The notes under the pieces were generated by a model. It was not told the DNA's origin, made no database searches, and was given only the letters and a program-made list of their open reading frames with translations. Made by a program: the position numbers and the translations under genes. From contig DAISKD010000001.1 in the NCBI GenBank assembly GCA_036821185.1, forward strand, positions 558,001-622,000: DNA of 64,000 nucleotides. The letters run 5' to 3'. Below are positions 53,358-62,363 of this stretch, piece by piece. This DNA is from CALJTV01 sp036821185 (GTDB lineage Bacteria > Chloroflexota > Dehalococcoidia > GIF9 > UBA5629). Positions within the stretch are counted from its first letter, which is position 1. Each line of letters begins with the position of its first letter.

Positions 53358-54248
53358 CTATCCTGACCTGCCTCGCACAATAGCATCGCTCATGCGGCAA
53401 ACACGCACCATCTCCCGGACATCATGCACTCTGACGATGTCAGCACCCCTGGCGATGCCGATAGCCACTGTGGCCGCCGTACCCTCAAGGCGCTGGTCAG
53501 GTGGCAAATCGAGTACCAGCCCGATCATGGACTTCCTTGAAGTGCCGAGCAAAATCGGTCTGCCCAGCACTTTAAGTTCGTTCAGCCGCCACACCAATTC
53601 CAGATTTTGTTCCAGAGTCTTGCCGAAGCCAATGCCAGGGTCGATGATAATCTCTTCCCAGGGCACACCGGCATCCAGCGCTATGTCGATGGACCGTTTC
53701 AGGTCAGAGATGACGGCAGGCACTATACGATGTTGCGGCTTATCACGCTGGTTGCTCATCAATACTATGGGCACTTTCTTTTCCGCTGCCAGGCGAGCCA
53801 GCCTGGGGTCCGCCTTTAGCCCCCAGATATCGTTTATCATGTGTGCCCCCGCGTCCAGGGCACGCTGAGCTACATCAAACTTGTAAGTATCTACGCTCAA
53901 AGGCACGCTTAGCTCCTTTGCCAGCTTCTCCACCACGGGGATAACGCGCCTCAGTTCTTCCTCAACAGATACCGGTGTGGAACCGGGACGTGTAGACTCA
54001 CCGCCAACGTCGATGATGTCAGCGCCTTCGGCAACAAACATCTTTGCCTGTTCCACAGCCGCCTCCACGCTGCTCAGACCGTCACCGGAGAAGGAGTCAG
54101 GGGAGACATTGACAACACCCATCACATAGGTGCGTTTTCCCCAGAGAAAGATGGTGCCTCCACAATGCGTCTCACCGACAGACTCCCCTCCCCTCGTCTT
54201 CCGCCACTGCAAAATAGCCGCTTTGGTCAATCGCGCTACCATACTCAT
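53358..54248 (-). CDS. folP: Dihydropteroate synthase FolP
   Basis: A 296-residue barrel enzyme that condenses p-aminobenzoate with dihydropterin pyrophosphate. Signature regions are MGVVNVSPDSFSGDG, IDVGGESTRPGSTPV, VDTYKFDVAQRALDAGAHMIND, DPGIGFGKT and LGTSRKSMIG. It is the first of a leftward folate/pterin cluster folP-folK-queD with nearly no spacing. Confidence 0.95.
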   Translation of the reverse strand: MSMVARLTKAAILQWRKTRGGESVGETHCGGTIFLWGKRTYVMGVVNVSPDSFSGDGLSSVEAAVEQAKMFVAEGADIIDVGGESTRPGSTPVSVEEELRRVIPVVEKLAKELSVPLSVDTYKFDVAQRALDAGAHMINDIWGLKADPRLARLAAEKKVPIVLMSNQRDKPQHRIVPAVISDLKRSIDIALDAGVPWEEIIIDPGIGFGKTLEQNLELVWRLNELKVLGRPILLGTSRKSMIGLVLDLPPDQRLEGTAATVAIGIARGADIVRVHDVREMVRVCRMSDAIVRGRSG

Positions 54249-54352
54249 CTGATAAATTCTACCATGCTACACCTCCAGCCGTGTAGCCACTCCCCCAGCC
54301 CATTCGACCAAACGGATAGGTTAGGAATATAATATAGATAAAGAGCACACCG

Positions 54353-54805
54353 ATGACCAAAGTCATCTCAGGTAAAATAATCGCCGTATGCCGTAGCGAC
54401 AAGAAGGGCACCAGAAAGCAGGACTGCAAACAGGGAGTGCTTAGAGAGGAGTTTGGCCTGGTGGACGATGCCCACGCCGATAGCAGCACACACCGCCAGG
54501 TAAGCTTGCTCGGCATCGAGAGCATCGAAAAGATGCGCCAACTTGGAATTGACGTCTCACCAGGCGACTTCGCCGAGAACCTGACCACCGAGGGCATCGA
54601 CCTGCCATCCCTGTTGCCCGGTACCAGGTTGTATATCGGCGAGGAGGTCGTCCTGGAGATAACCCAGATAGGCAAGGAGTGTCATACCGGCTGCGCCATC
54701 TACCAACAGGTAGGTAAGTGCATCATGCCAGAAGAGGGCGTTTTCGCCCGGGTGCTCCGCGGCGGCAAGGTGGAGGTGGGTGACCAGATAAGGATAGAGG
54801 GATGA
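54353..54805 (+). CDS. MOSC-domain protein
   Basis: A 150-residue stand-alone MOSC domain (GVLREEFGLVDDAHADSSTHRQVSLLG, PGDFAENLTTEGIDL, GTRLYIGEEVVLEITQIGKECH). MOSC proteins handle molybdenum-cofactor sulfur, with a conserved cysteine, here in GKECHTGCAIYQQVGKCIMPEEGVFARVL. It overlaps fdhD by 4 bases, consistent with molybdoenzyme maturation. No molybdoenzyme is in the window. Confidence 0.9.
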   Translation: MTKVISGKIIAVCRSDKKGTRKQDCKQGVLREEFGLVDDAHADSSTHRQVSLLGIESIEKMRQLGIDVSPGDFAENLTTEGIDLPSLLPGTRLYIGEEVVLEITQIGKECHTGCAIYQQVGKCIMPEEGVFARVLRGGKVEVGDQIRIEG

Positions 54806-55596
54806 CAGCCCCTACTACCGAAACGGCTAAAATCTTAAGGGTAAGCGGCGATAAATGCGAGCGCCTTGAGGATATCGTAGTCACTGAATTCCCCATAACT
54901 ATCTTGCTCAATGGCGAGGAACTGGTGACTCTGCTCTGCACTCCACAACACCTGGATTACCTCGCCGCCGGCTTTCTCGCTGCCGAAGGTCTACTAAAGA
55001 GAAGACAGGACATAAAGAAAATTCTAGTCGATGAGCACAAAGGGATAGTACACATTGAGTCCGTAGAAGCAACAAAGGGTAGTTCGAGACTTGTATTTCA
55101 GCGCCTCATCACCTCGAGTTGCGGGCACGGTTCACACCCGTACAGTACTGGAAATACCCTTCCACCAAGGGTAGAGTCCACAACTACAGTATCACCGGAG
55201 CAGGTCCTTTCCCTGATGAAGGATTTCCAACAGCGCTGCGTAGTATTTAAAGCCACCGGCGGAGTTCATGCCGCCGCCCTGTGCGATAGAAAGGAGATAC
55301 AGATCTTTCACGAGGACATCGGCAGACACAACGCCATAGATAAGGTACTGGGGCAATGCGTGCTTGACAATATAGCCACCGAGGACAAGCTCTTGCTCAC
55401 CACCGGTAGGGTGTCTTCCGAAGTGGTGCTGAAAGCCGCCCGCCGCAATATCCCACTGCTCATCTCCAAATCACCACCGACTAGCCTCGCGGTGACATTG
55501 GCTAGAAACCTCGGTGTTACCGTCATCGGGTTTGTCCGCGGACAACGGATGAACATCTACTCCAACGAATGGAGGGTTGCCACCGATGAGAGATAG
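54802..55596 (+). CDS. fdhD: FdhD formate dehydrogenase accessory sulfurtransferase
   Basis: A 264-residue protein that delivers sulfur from a cysteine desulfurase to the molybdenum/tungsten cofactor of formate dehydrogenase. Features: EFPITILLNGEELVTLLCTPQHLDYLAAGFLAAEG, TSSCGHGSHP at the place of the C-x2-C loop (only the first cysteine present), and the conserved FHEDIGRHNAIDKVLG. Coupled to the MOSC gene upstream and overlapping nadA downstream. Confidence 0.92.
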   Translation: MTAPTTETAKILRVSGDKCERLEDIVVTEFPITILLNGEELVTLLCTPQHLDYLAAGFLAAEGLLKRRQDIKKILVDEHKGIVHIESVEATKGSSRLVFQRLITSSCGHGSHPYSTGNTLPPRVESTTTVSPEQVLSLMKDFQQRCVVFKATGGVHAAALCDRKEIQIFHEDIGRHNAIDKVLGQCVLDNIATEDKLLLTTGRVSSEVVLKAARRNIPLLISKSPPTSLAVTLARNLGVTVIGFVRGQRMNIYSNEWRVATDER

Positions 55597-56509
55597 GGAG
55601 ACCAAGCTCATAGAGGATATTATGGAGCTTAAGGAAAAGCGACGGGCGGTCATCCTCGCCCATAACTATCAATTGGGGGAGATACAGGACATCGCTGACT
55701 TCGTTGGTGACTCGCTTGAGCTCAGTCAGAACGCAGCTCGATCCAATGCCAGGGTGATAGTCTTCTGCGGCGTCCACTTTATGGCAGAGACCGCTTCCAT
55801 CCTCTGTCCCGATAAGACGGTGCTGCTCCCCGATTTGAACGCCGGCTGTCCTATGGCAGACATGATTACCGCCGAGCAACTGGCAGAGGAGAAAAAGAAG
55901 TACCCACAAGCTACTGTTGTATGTTATGTAAACTCGACAGCATCAGTGAAAGCCGAGTCAGATATCTGCTGTACCTCTGCAAACGCCGTAAAGGTGGTGG
56001 AAAGCGTACCTGGCGATGACATCCTGTTTATCCCTGACAAGTACTTGGGGCACTACGTGTCCACAAAAACGAACAAGAACCTTATCCTCTGGCCAGGCTT
56101 CTGCCCTACCCACGCCCGCATCCTGCCGGAACACATTGCCAGACTAAAACACGAGCATCCCAATGCTAAAATCGTAGTCCATCCTGAATGCAGACCCGGC
56201 GTCATCGCCATGGCTGACGAGGTGCTGAGCACCGGAGGTATGATCAGATATGCTCGCCGCGATGATGTGCAGGAGATGATAGTGGGTACCGAGATCGGCA
56301 TCATCTACCGCCTGAAAAAGGAAAACCCCGGGAAAAGGTTCATCCCAGTCTCAGAACAGGCGGTCTGCCCTAATATGAAACTCATTACCTTGGAAAAGGT
56401 GCTTTCATCGCTGGAGGACATGTCCCCCGAGATAAAAGTGCCCGAGGAAATACGCGCTAAGGCCAAACGCGCGGTGGATCGAATGCTGGAGGTGGGCCGC
56501 AGCGGATGA
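55586..56509 (+). CDS. nadA: Quinolinate synthase A
   Basis: A 307-residue [4Fe-4S] enzyme that condenses iminoaspartate with dihydroxyacetone phosphate to quinolinate for NAD synthesis. Cluster cysteines lie in VFCGVHFMAETA, DICCTSANAVKV and SEQAVCPNMK; ILAHNYQ and GDSLELSQ are also typical. The ATG (MRDRETKLI) is preferred, with GGAGGG 9 bases upstream; a TTG three codons earlier is an alternative. No nadB or nadC is adjacent. Confidence 0.93.
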   Translation: MRDRETKLIEDIMELKEKRRAVILAHNYQLGEIQDIADFVGDSLELSQNAARSNARVIVFCGVHFMAETASILCPDKTVLLPDLNAGCPMADMITAEQLAEEKKKYPQATVVCYVNSTASVKAESDICCTSANAVKVVESVPGDDILFIPDKYLGHYVSTKTNKNLILWPGFCPTHARILPEHIARLKHEHPNAKIVVHPECRPGVIAMADEVLSTGGMIRYARRDDVQEMIVGTEIGIIYRLKKENPGKRFIPVSEQAVCPNMKLITLEKVLSSLEDMSPEIKVPEEIRAKAKRAVDRMLEVGRSG

Positions 56510-56829
56510 AGAACACCGGTAAGATAGTTGTCTTCGTCACCACATCCAGTTACGAAGAGGCAGAGAAGATAGCCCGACTTCTCTTAGAAAAAAGAAAGGC
56601 TGCCTGCATCAATATTATACCCAAAGTGTCCTCAGCCTACTGGTGGCAGGGCAACATCGAGAAGTCGGAGGAGAGCCTGCTTATCATAAAGACCAGAGAG
56701 GGGTTGCTCCCCGACCTCCTCAGCCTGGTGAAGCAAGCCCACAGCTATACCGTCCCCGAGATAATCGCCTTGCCCGTGACCGATGGTAACCCGGACTACC
56801 TTAGCTGGGTAGATGCCGAGACCAGCTAG
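56506..56829 (+). CDS. cutA: CutA1-family divalent ion tolerance protein
   Basis: A 107-residue trimeric PII-like protein: VVFVTTSSYEEAEKIARLLLEKRKAACINIIPKVSSAYWWQGNIEKSEESLLIIKT, then HSYTVPEIIALPVTDGNPDYLSW. CutA1 is linked to copper/divalent metal tolerance, but its biochemical role is unsettled. It overlaps nadA by 4 bases. Confidence 0.94.
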   Translation: MKNTGKIVVFVTTSSYEEAEKIARLLLEKRKAACINIIPKVSSAYWWQGNIEKSEESLLIIKTREGLLPDLLSLVKQAHSYTVPEIIALPVTDGNPDYLSWVDAETS

Positions 56830-56864
56830 CGAATATACAGTCGACCGACCACACACCTAAGACG

Positions 56865-58613
56865 CTAGCTGCAGCGCGCCAGGCGCTTCCACTCGTCAGC
56901 CCGCTTTACCATTAGCCTGGCATCGTCCAGAGAAATCTTAGTGTAGCTAGGACCGGCAAGCATGGCAGCTATTTCTCTCAGCCGTTCATCACCGTCGAGA
57001 GATTGAAGCTGACTTACCACCCGTGAACCCGTGCCTAGCTTCTCCACCCGATAGTGGGCATCAGCGAATGCTGCTACTTGTGGCAAATGGGTGACACAGA
57101 TAACTTGATGCTCTCGCGCCAGCCCCCAGAGCTTCTTACCTACTACTTCACCGCTCCTACCACCGACTCCTATGTCTACCTCATCGAAGATAAGCAGCGG
57201 AGTCATGTCCGCTCTGGAGAGAGCGCCCTTCAGCGCCAGCGTGAACCGGGAAAGTTCCCCCGTAGAGGCTATCTTCGCCAGCGGCTTCAGCGGTTCCCCG
57301 GGGTTGGTGGACACCAGAAACTCAACACTGTCCACCCCGTCAGCATTGAAAGAACACACTCTGCCATCAGGAAGAGGGATGCCATCCTCATCCCCCCGGG
57401 CTACCTGCTGGATAACCGAAACCTGGAAATCTACCTGCTCCAAATTCAGTTCTTCAAGCTCCTTTTTCACTGCTGAAGTCAACTTGTTTGCCGCAGCCAA
57501 GCGGGCACTCAAGAGCTTCGCAGCTATCTCTCCCATCTCGCGCTTTAGTTTCTTTCGGGCCTCCTCCAGTTCAACACGTTTCTCCTCAGACACCGAAAGC
57601 TCACCCAGTTCCCTCTCCGCCCGCTCCATGTAGTCGAGTATCGCCTCGATGCTATCCCCATATTTCCGCTTTAAATTACGTATTAATTCCAGCCTCGCCT
57701 CAACCTCCTCCAGCCGCTGTGGGTTGTCCTCCATCCGTTGGCTATAGGCCCGCACTTCCTGCGCCACATCTTCAGCGGAATAAATCGCCTCGGTGAGGTG
57801 CTCAAGCTGTTCAGTCAGCCTGGGGTCAAGCTCGATAAGTCTCCGCAACGCGGCTGCTGCCTCGTTCAGCCTGTCAGCGGCCGAGATTGTGCCCTCCCCG
57901 CACAATGACTGATACACCTGATAACTTAGCCCCTTCAGCTTTTCAGCCTGGACGAGCACCTGCCTCTCCCGCTCCAGATCGGCATCCTCGCCGGCGCGCA
58001 GATTCGCCCGCCTTATCTCATCGACCTGAAACTGTAAAAACTCCTGGCGCCGTACCCGGTCCCTCTCCCTTTCCGTCAGTGACTCCAATTCCTGCTCAAG
58101 GCGGCTCAGTTTTGCCGCCCGGGCAGCAAACTCCTGTCTAAGTCCCAGTGTATCGCCAAAAGCATCAAGAAAATCGAGATGACAATGCCTGTCCAGCAGC
58201 GAGAGGTGTTGGCTCTGCCCGTGGACGTCTACCAACAGCCGCCCCAGATCCTGAAGCAGCCTCCGACTTATTGCCCGTCCGTTCACCCTGACTATGCTGC
58301 GCCCCTGCCTGCTGAACTCACACCTGATGACCAATGTGGCATCCTCCGCTTCCAGGCCGTTCTCTTTGAGGAGCTCTTGCAATCGGGACAGAGACCTCTG
58401 AGACGGCAGAAAAACACCTTCAACTACAGACTTCTCACATCCATAGCGAATGGCATCATCGTCCACCTTGCCTGTGAGAAGAGCTTCGATCGCCTCCACA
58501 ACAAGTGATTTGCCTGCCCCGGTCTCGCCGGTGACCACATTGAGTCCCGGGGCAGGCTCCCAGTCAAGGCTCTCGATAATGCCGAAGTCCCTTACCCTTA
58601 GCTGGAGCAGCAT
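56865..58613 (-). CDS. recN: DNA repair protein RecN
   Basis: A 582-residue SMC-like ATPase that acts early in double-strand-break repair. Walker A is GETGAGKSLVVEAIEAL; long coiled coils are separated by a central hinge region; the C-terminal head has STGELSRFTLALKGAL and LLIFDEVDIGVGGRSGEVVG. It starts one base after the stop of the dehydratase-like gene. Together with the SbcD/SbcC-like pair, two break-repair systems are in the window. Confidence 0.94.
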   Translation of the reverse strand: MLLQLRVRDFGIIESLDWEPAPGLNVVTGETGAGKSLVVEAIEALLTGKVDDDAIRYGCEKSVVEGVFLPSQRSLSRLQELLKENGLEAEDATLVIRCEFSRQGRSIVRVNGRAISRRLLQDLGRLLVDVHGQSQHLSLLDRHCHLDFLDAFGDTLGLRQEFAARAAKLSRLEQELESLTERERDRVRRQEFLQFQVDEIRRANLRAGEDADLERERQVLVQAEKLKGLSYQVYQSLCGEGTISAADRLNEAAAALRRLIELDPRLTEQLEHLTEAIYSAEDVAQEVRAYSQRMEDNPQRLEEVEARLELIRNLKRKYGDSIEAILDYMERAERELGELSVSEEKRVELEEARKKLKREMGEIAAKLLSARLAAANKLTSAVKKELEELNLEQVDFQVSVIQQVARGDEDGIPLPDGRVCSFNADGVDSVEFLVSTNPGEPLKPLAKIASTGELSRFTLALKGALSRADMTPLLIFDEVDIGVGGRSGEVVGKKLWGLAREHQVICVTHLPQVAAFADAHYRVEKLGTGSRVVSQLQSLDGDERLREIAAMLAGPSYTKISLDDARLMVKRADEWKRLARCS

Positions 58614-58614
58614 T

Positions 58615-60111
58615 TCAAGCCGTCGGCTTAGTCAAAGCCTCCCTGTCGCCACCGCTCATGCCGGCAATATACCTGACCAGCTTCTTCCTCGACTCTATAT
58701 CATACTGGGTGGTGATAGCGATTTGTTCCATCACCGGCGAACCGCCACCGTGGTAGCTGCCGATGTTATGAATGCCACCGCTGGCTGAGCACAGAATGTC
58801 GCCAAGATAGCGCCAGAACTGCGCCTGGTCTTCCACCAGCATCTCGGGATTGCGCTTGGTGTATTTGAGCAGCAGGTCTTTGGTCGCCGGGTTAACAAAA
58901 TCCCTCTCATGTGGGAAGGTAGCGACTACACCGCCGGAGATATCACAGAGTATCTCTGCCTCCCGAAATACTGCCTCTCCGGTGAGGCAGCGACCCACAT
59001 TGGCGTAGATGGAATGCGGAATGTAGGAGCCAGGACCATAGTCCACAAAACCCACCCCGGGCATGTACACCCGCGGACCGCCGAGGTCAGAGGCAGTGTA
59101 ACCGGCAGCATAGCCCAGCTCGGTGACCATTATCAGCTCTGCTAGCTTCTCTCTCACGCGCGGTGTGCGGTGGATGTTGTTCACCTCAGCCGCCAGCGCT
59201 GCCGTGCCGATCACCAAATCGCCGAGAGCTGGCTTGCATCCCGAGTAGGAATGGCGGTGGAACAAAGCGAACAGCAGCGCCAGTACACCACCATGCTGCC
59301 ACTCGCCACAGAGGAACACTCTCTCCCAGGGGACAAAGCAGTTGTCGAAAATCACATATGAGTCCGTGCTACCGGGCACAAAGCCGCGCTTGAAATGCTC
59401 CCTTGGTCTCAAATTATGGATGGTAACCACCTGCTTGACACCGTCCCAATCGCCGGGAACAGCAAAAGCCACCGCGTAGTCCTTGTCCTCGGCGCGGAGT
59501 GCCCTGGTGGGTACAACCAGTATCTCGTCAGCCTGTGCTGCCTCCGAGATATGCAGCTTGCATCCCCTGACCACAATACCATCGCTCTTCTTTTCCACCA
59601 CGTGGACATAGGCATCGGGGTCGTGCTGGTCGGCCGGCCTCAGCAGCCTGTCACCCTTTACATCCGTCTGGGCACAGCAGCCCACTAAGTCCTCGGTCTG
59701 AAAACGAATGAGCCACTTCTTAAAGTTCTCGTGGTACTGGGTAGCCCCCTTATTAGCCTTGTCCGCCTCGTAGGAAACATTGTAAATAGCGTTGGTGGCG
59801 TCTATGCCCATACACCGCTGAATACAGCCGCCCACCTTGCGACAGAGGACACGGGTCATGTCCTGTTTCCTATGCAGGTCCTCTTTGTTCTGGTGTATAT
59901 GGCAAAAGCGGTTTATCCTCTGTCCGGTAAGGTGAGAGATGGCAGTGAGTAGGTCCTGGTTTTCCGGTTTAGCTGCCTCGTCGAAGGTGGTGCCGATGGT
60001 GTTCAGCGTGTCCATGAAACGCTCATCAGTACGGTCGATTAGTTCGCCGTTGAAATAGACATTGCGTTTCATCTTGGACAGCCCTTTGATGTACTGTTCT
60101 TTTGTCCTCAT
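58615..60111 (-). CDS. 4-hydroxybutyryl-CoA dehydratase-like flavoprotein
   Basis: A 498-residue protein of the 4-hydroxyphenylacetate 3-hydroxylase/4-hydroxybutyryl-CoA dehydratase family. All four [4Fe-4S] ligands known in the Clostridium dehydratase have counterparts: Cys96 and Cys100 (GGCIQRCMG) and His285/Cys292 (FHRHSYSGC, same 7-residue spacing), so it is called the dehydratase and not a monooxygenase. That enzyme converts 4-hydroxybutyryl-CoA to crotonyl-CoA through a ketyl radical. Flavin-region motifs such as KLHISEAAQADEILVVPTR are present. SD AAGGAGGTATAA. Physiological substrate unproven. Confidence 0.85.
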   Translation of the reverse strand: MRTKEQYIKGLSKMKRNVYFNGELIDRTDERFMDTLNTIGTTFDEAAKPENQDLLTAISHLTGQRINRFCHIHQNKEDLHRKQDMTRVLCRKVGGCIQRCMGIDATNAIYNVSYEADKANKGATQYHENFKKWLIRFQTEDLVGCCAQTDVKGDRLLRPADQHDPDAYVHVVEKKSDGIVVRGCKLHISEAAQADEILVVPTRALRAEDKDYAVAFAVPGDWDGVKQVVTIHNLRPREHFKRGFVPGSTDSYVIFDNCFVPWERVFLCGEWQHGGVLALLFALFHRHSYSGCKPALGDLVIGTAALAAEVNNIHRTPRVREKLAELIMVTELGYAAGYTASDLGGPRVYMPGVGFVDYGPGSYIPHSIYANVGRCLTGEAVFREAEILCDISGGVVATFPHERDFVNPATKDLLLKYTKRNPEMLVEDQAQFWRYLGDILCSASGGIHNIGSYHGGGSPVMEQIAITTQYDIESRKKLVRYIAGMSGGDREALTKPTA

Positions 60112-60258
60112 TTATACCTCCTTACTCCAAAATTGAATATCGCTGGACTACAGCGTGCATGATGTTATAATTATAGACCTTCGAGACAGGAAAAGTCACA
60201 GTGGATCTCCTGCCTTGGGGCAAAATGCATCAGCGGCTCACGGTGAAAGTAGCGACAG

Positions 60259-61548
60259 TCACCTCACGCCTCTCTGCTGTAGCAATGCTTTAAAGTCTCT
60301 GCCCAGCGGGCTTACTTCACCAGTAAGCACGTTCCGCAGCGCCCCTTGGTTCAGCCTCTGGTTAATCTCTGTGGTAGAGATTCCCCTTGGTGTGGCCTCG
60401 TAGTCCAGGTAGGCAAAGAAATTCCGCGTCCAGAAAAAGGAAACGAAGTCCATCCCGGTAGCATCAGCCAGGTCCACCATATTGCGTATGAACCGCATAT
60501 CCAGCGGCTCCCAGAAGCTATAGGCATCGCGGTTCATGATCTTCTCATCGCCCAAACCCTCGGCTCCCAGCTCCTCGGGAAAGGCTTTCCACAGCCAGCT
60601 CTCGCTGACGGTCACCCGCTTTCCCGCAGCTTTAGCCCGCTGTGCGTATTGCAGGGCACGTTTGATGTACAAGGCGTCTTTGTTCAGGGGATAAATATGA
60701 AAATCTATATAGTCCAGACCTGGCATCTGGAACAACCCCTCGATATATTCCGCGGGCTCCCAGGTGCCGATCCCGGCACCGATGAGCACCCCGCTGGAGC
60801 GGTCGATCTTTCCCAGCGTATCGGCCACGAAATTGCACCACATTGCCGGCGAGATGTTGAAGCCGGTGAGCCATTGCTGCGTGAGCGGCTCATTGGTCAA
60901 ATTGAGGTAGTCAGGCTTTACCTCGCGGGCGATGGTCAAAAGCTCGTCTTGCAGCCCTTTAATAAACGTCTCCGCAGTATATTTCGACCAGTCCACACGC
61001 ACCGGTGAATACGGAGTGCCGGAGAAGATGGCACCACCCTCCACCAGCACCACAAGCCCACGGCGGTGACATTCGGCAACTATGTCCTTAAAAAACTTCA
61101 AGTACCCGGCAGAGCCGGGAAAGTCAGGCTGGAGCAACGGAAACTTAATCGCGATTACCACCCCCTCCACACCCATGCTTTGAAGCCTGTCCAGCAACAC
61201 CAGATTCAACTCCCAGGCTTGAGGAGTCAGCAGCCAGGTCCCAGCATTGCCGTTAGCCCAGGCCAGCTCCACAGCAATGGTAACCTGACTGCGCCTGCCA
61301 TCCCAACCCTTCCTCACCATGCTTTCGAAAGCCTTAAGCTCAGCAGCTAGCTCCTGATAAAGCGCCTGCCACTCCGCAGGGACAGGAGGACTAATCTGAG
61401 TTTCCGATAACGGAGTTGGCTCCTTTTCCGGAGCGGGCAATGAAGAAGGTGTCTCGTACCTCGTTGCCGAGCAGGAGATAACACAGACCAGCGCCAGTAG
61501 TACAGCACTGGCTTTTGCCGCCCTTGTTACCGTTAACTCCACCAACAC
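60259..61548 (-). CDS. Lipoprotein with glycoside-hydrolase-like TIM barrel
   Basis: A 429-residue protein with a lipobox (LALVCVISC), so it should be anchored to the membrane outside the cytoplasm after LspA cleavage. The mature part resembles clan GH-A hydrolases: YLNLTNEPLTQQW (acid/base Glu) and RVTVSESWLWKAF (candidate nucleophile Glu), with barrel strands such as DYIDFHIYPL and MDFVSFFWTRNFF. The substrate is not predictable. The start is GTG without a clear SD. It lies 8 bases before a flavoprotein gene's end. Confidence 0.8.
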   Translation of the reverse strand: MLVELTVTRAAKASAVLLALVCVISCSATRYETPSSLPAPEKEPTPLSETQISPPVPAEWQALYQELAAELKAFESMVRKGWDGRRSQVTIAVELAWANGNAGTWLLTPQAWELNLVLLDRLQSMGVEGVVIAIKFPLLQPDFPGSAGYLKFFKDIVAECHRRGLVVLVEGGAIFSGTPYSPVRVDWSKYTAETFIKGLQDELLTIAREVKPDYLNLTNEPLTQQWLTGFNISPAMWCNFVADTLGKIDRSSGVLIGAGIGTWEPAEYIEGLFQMPGLDYIDFHIYPLNKDALYIKRALQYAQRAKAAGKRVTVSESWLWKAFPEELGAEGLGDEKIMNRDAYSFWEPLDMRFIRNMVDLADATGMDFVSFFWTRNFFAYLDYEATPRGISTTEINQRLNQGALRNVLTGEVSPLGRDFKALLQQRGVR

Positions 61549-61556
61549 GTTGTCGT

Positions 61557-62114
61557 TTACTTCTGGGTAAGCAGCTCGGCAAGGCGCTTGCCCATCTTCT
61601 GCGCCTCCGCCAGCAGCAGTTGTTTATCTTTCACATCGCCCACCTTGCTGGCATAGCCAGTGAGGGTCACCAGCCTCTCATCCGGGACATCGAAGGAAAG
61701 CTTCAAGAACCGCCTCAGCGCCCTCACCGTGTGGTCGAGCCCAGCACCACCACCCAGTACCACCAGACCAGCGCAGGTAGCTTTCGGTGTTATATTGTGG
61801 CGGTAGAGGAAGTAGTTCCTGTCCACGAAAGCCTTCATCTGCGCCGTCATATTGTAGTAGTACACAGGGCTGCCCAGGATAACCCCATCAGCCTGGCAGT
61901 ACTTCTCCAATATCCACGGTACATCATCATCTTGCTTACACTTGGCAAACGAGGAGCAATTATCGTGCCCCAGACAGGGACCCACCTTATATTCGCCGAG
62001 CACAATTTTCTCCGTCTCCACGCCGTACTCAGCCGCTCCCTTGAGCACTTCATCCACCAGAAGACTGGTATTGCCCTTTGGCCTGGGGCTGCCTACGATA
62101 GCCACGACCTTCAT
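61557..62114 (-). CDS. Iron-sulfur flavoprotein-like NAD(P)H-dependent FMN reductase
   Basis: A 185-residue flavodoxin-fold protein. The FMN phosphate site is GSPRPKGNTSLLVDEVL; the cysteine segment GPCLGHDNCSSFAKC resembles the C-x2-C-x2-C-x5-C loop of archaeal/clostridial iron-sulfur flavoproteins, with altered spacing; GVILGSPVYYYNMTAQMKAFVDR forms the FMN ring site. The ATG with AAAGGAGA upstream is chosen; the longer frame adds 44 residues with no family match. Confidence 0.86.
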   Translation of the reverse strand: MKVVAIVGSPRPKGNTSLLVDEVLKGAAEYGVETEKIVLGEYKVGPCLGHDNCSSFAKCKQDDDVPWILEKYCQADGVILGSPVYYYNMTAQMKAFVDRNYFLYRHNITPKATCAGLVVLGGGAGLDHTVRALRRFLKLSFDVPDERLVTLTGYASKVGDVKDKQLLLAEAQKMGKRLAELLTQK

Positions 62115-62363
62115 TGCAGTTCTCCTTTCCACAGTGTAATGAAAGGCCTCCTGAAGTACTGAAACAGTATACCAGAAAGCGACAAAAACAATGACCTCAC
62201 GTACCTGCCCAGTAGACCGGTCACACATTAATGCTAAGCCCTGCAACCGGTCTGGGCAGGTTTACCTCTCTAGTTACTTTTGCTCATTCCTCGGTAAAAG
62301 AGGGCTAAAGTGGGGATAAAGCTCTATTTGTGCCCTTTGTATCCTGCCCGGAGCCCTAGCCTA

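Noticed and set aside
58615..60111. Calling the flavoprotein a 4-hydroxyphenylacetate 3-monooxygenase
   Set aside because: The four iron-sulfur ligands of the dehydratase branch are all present.
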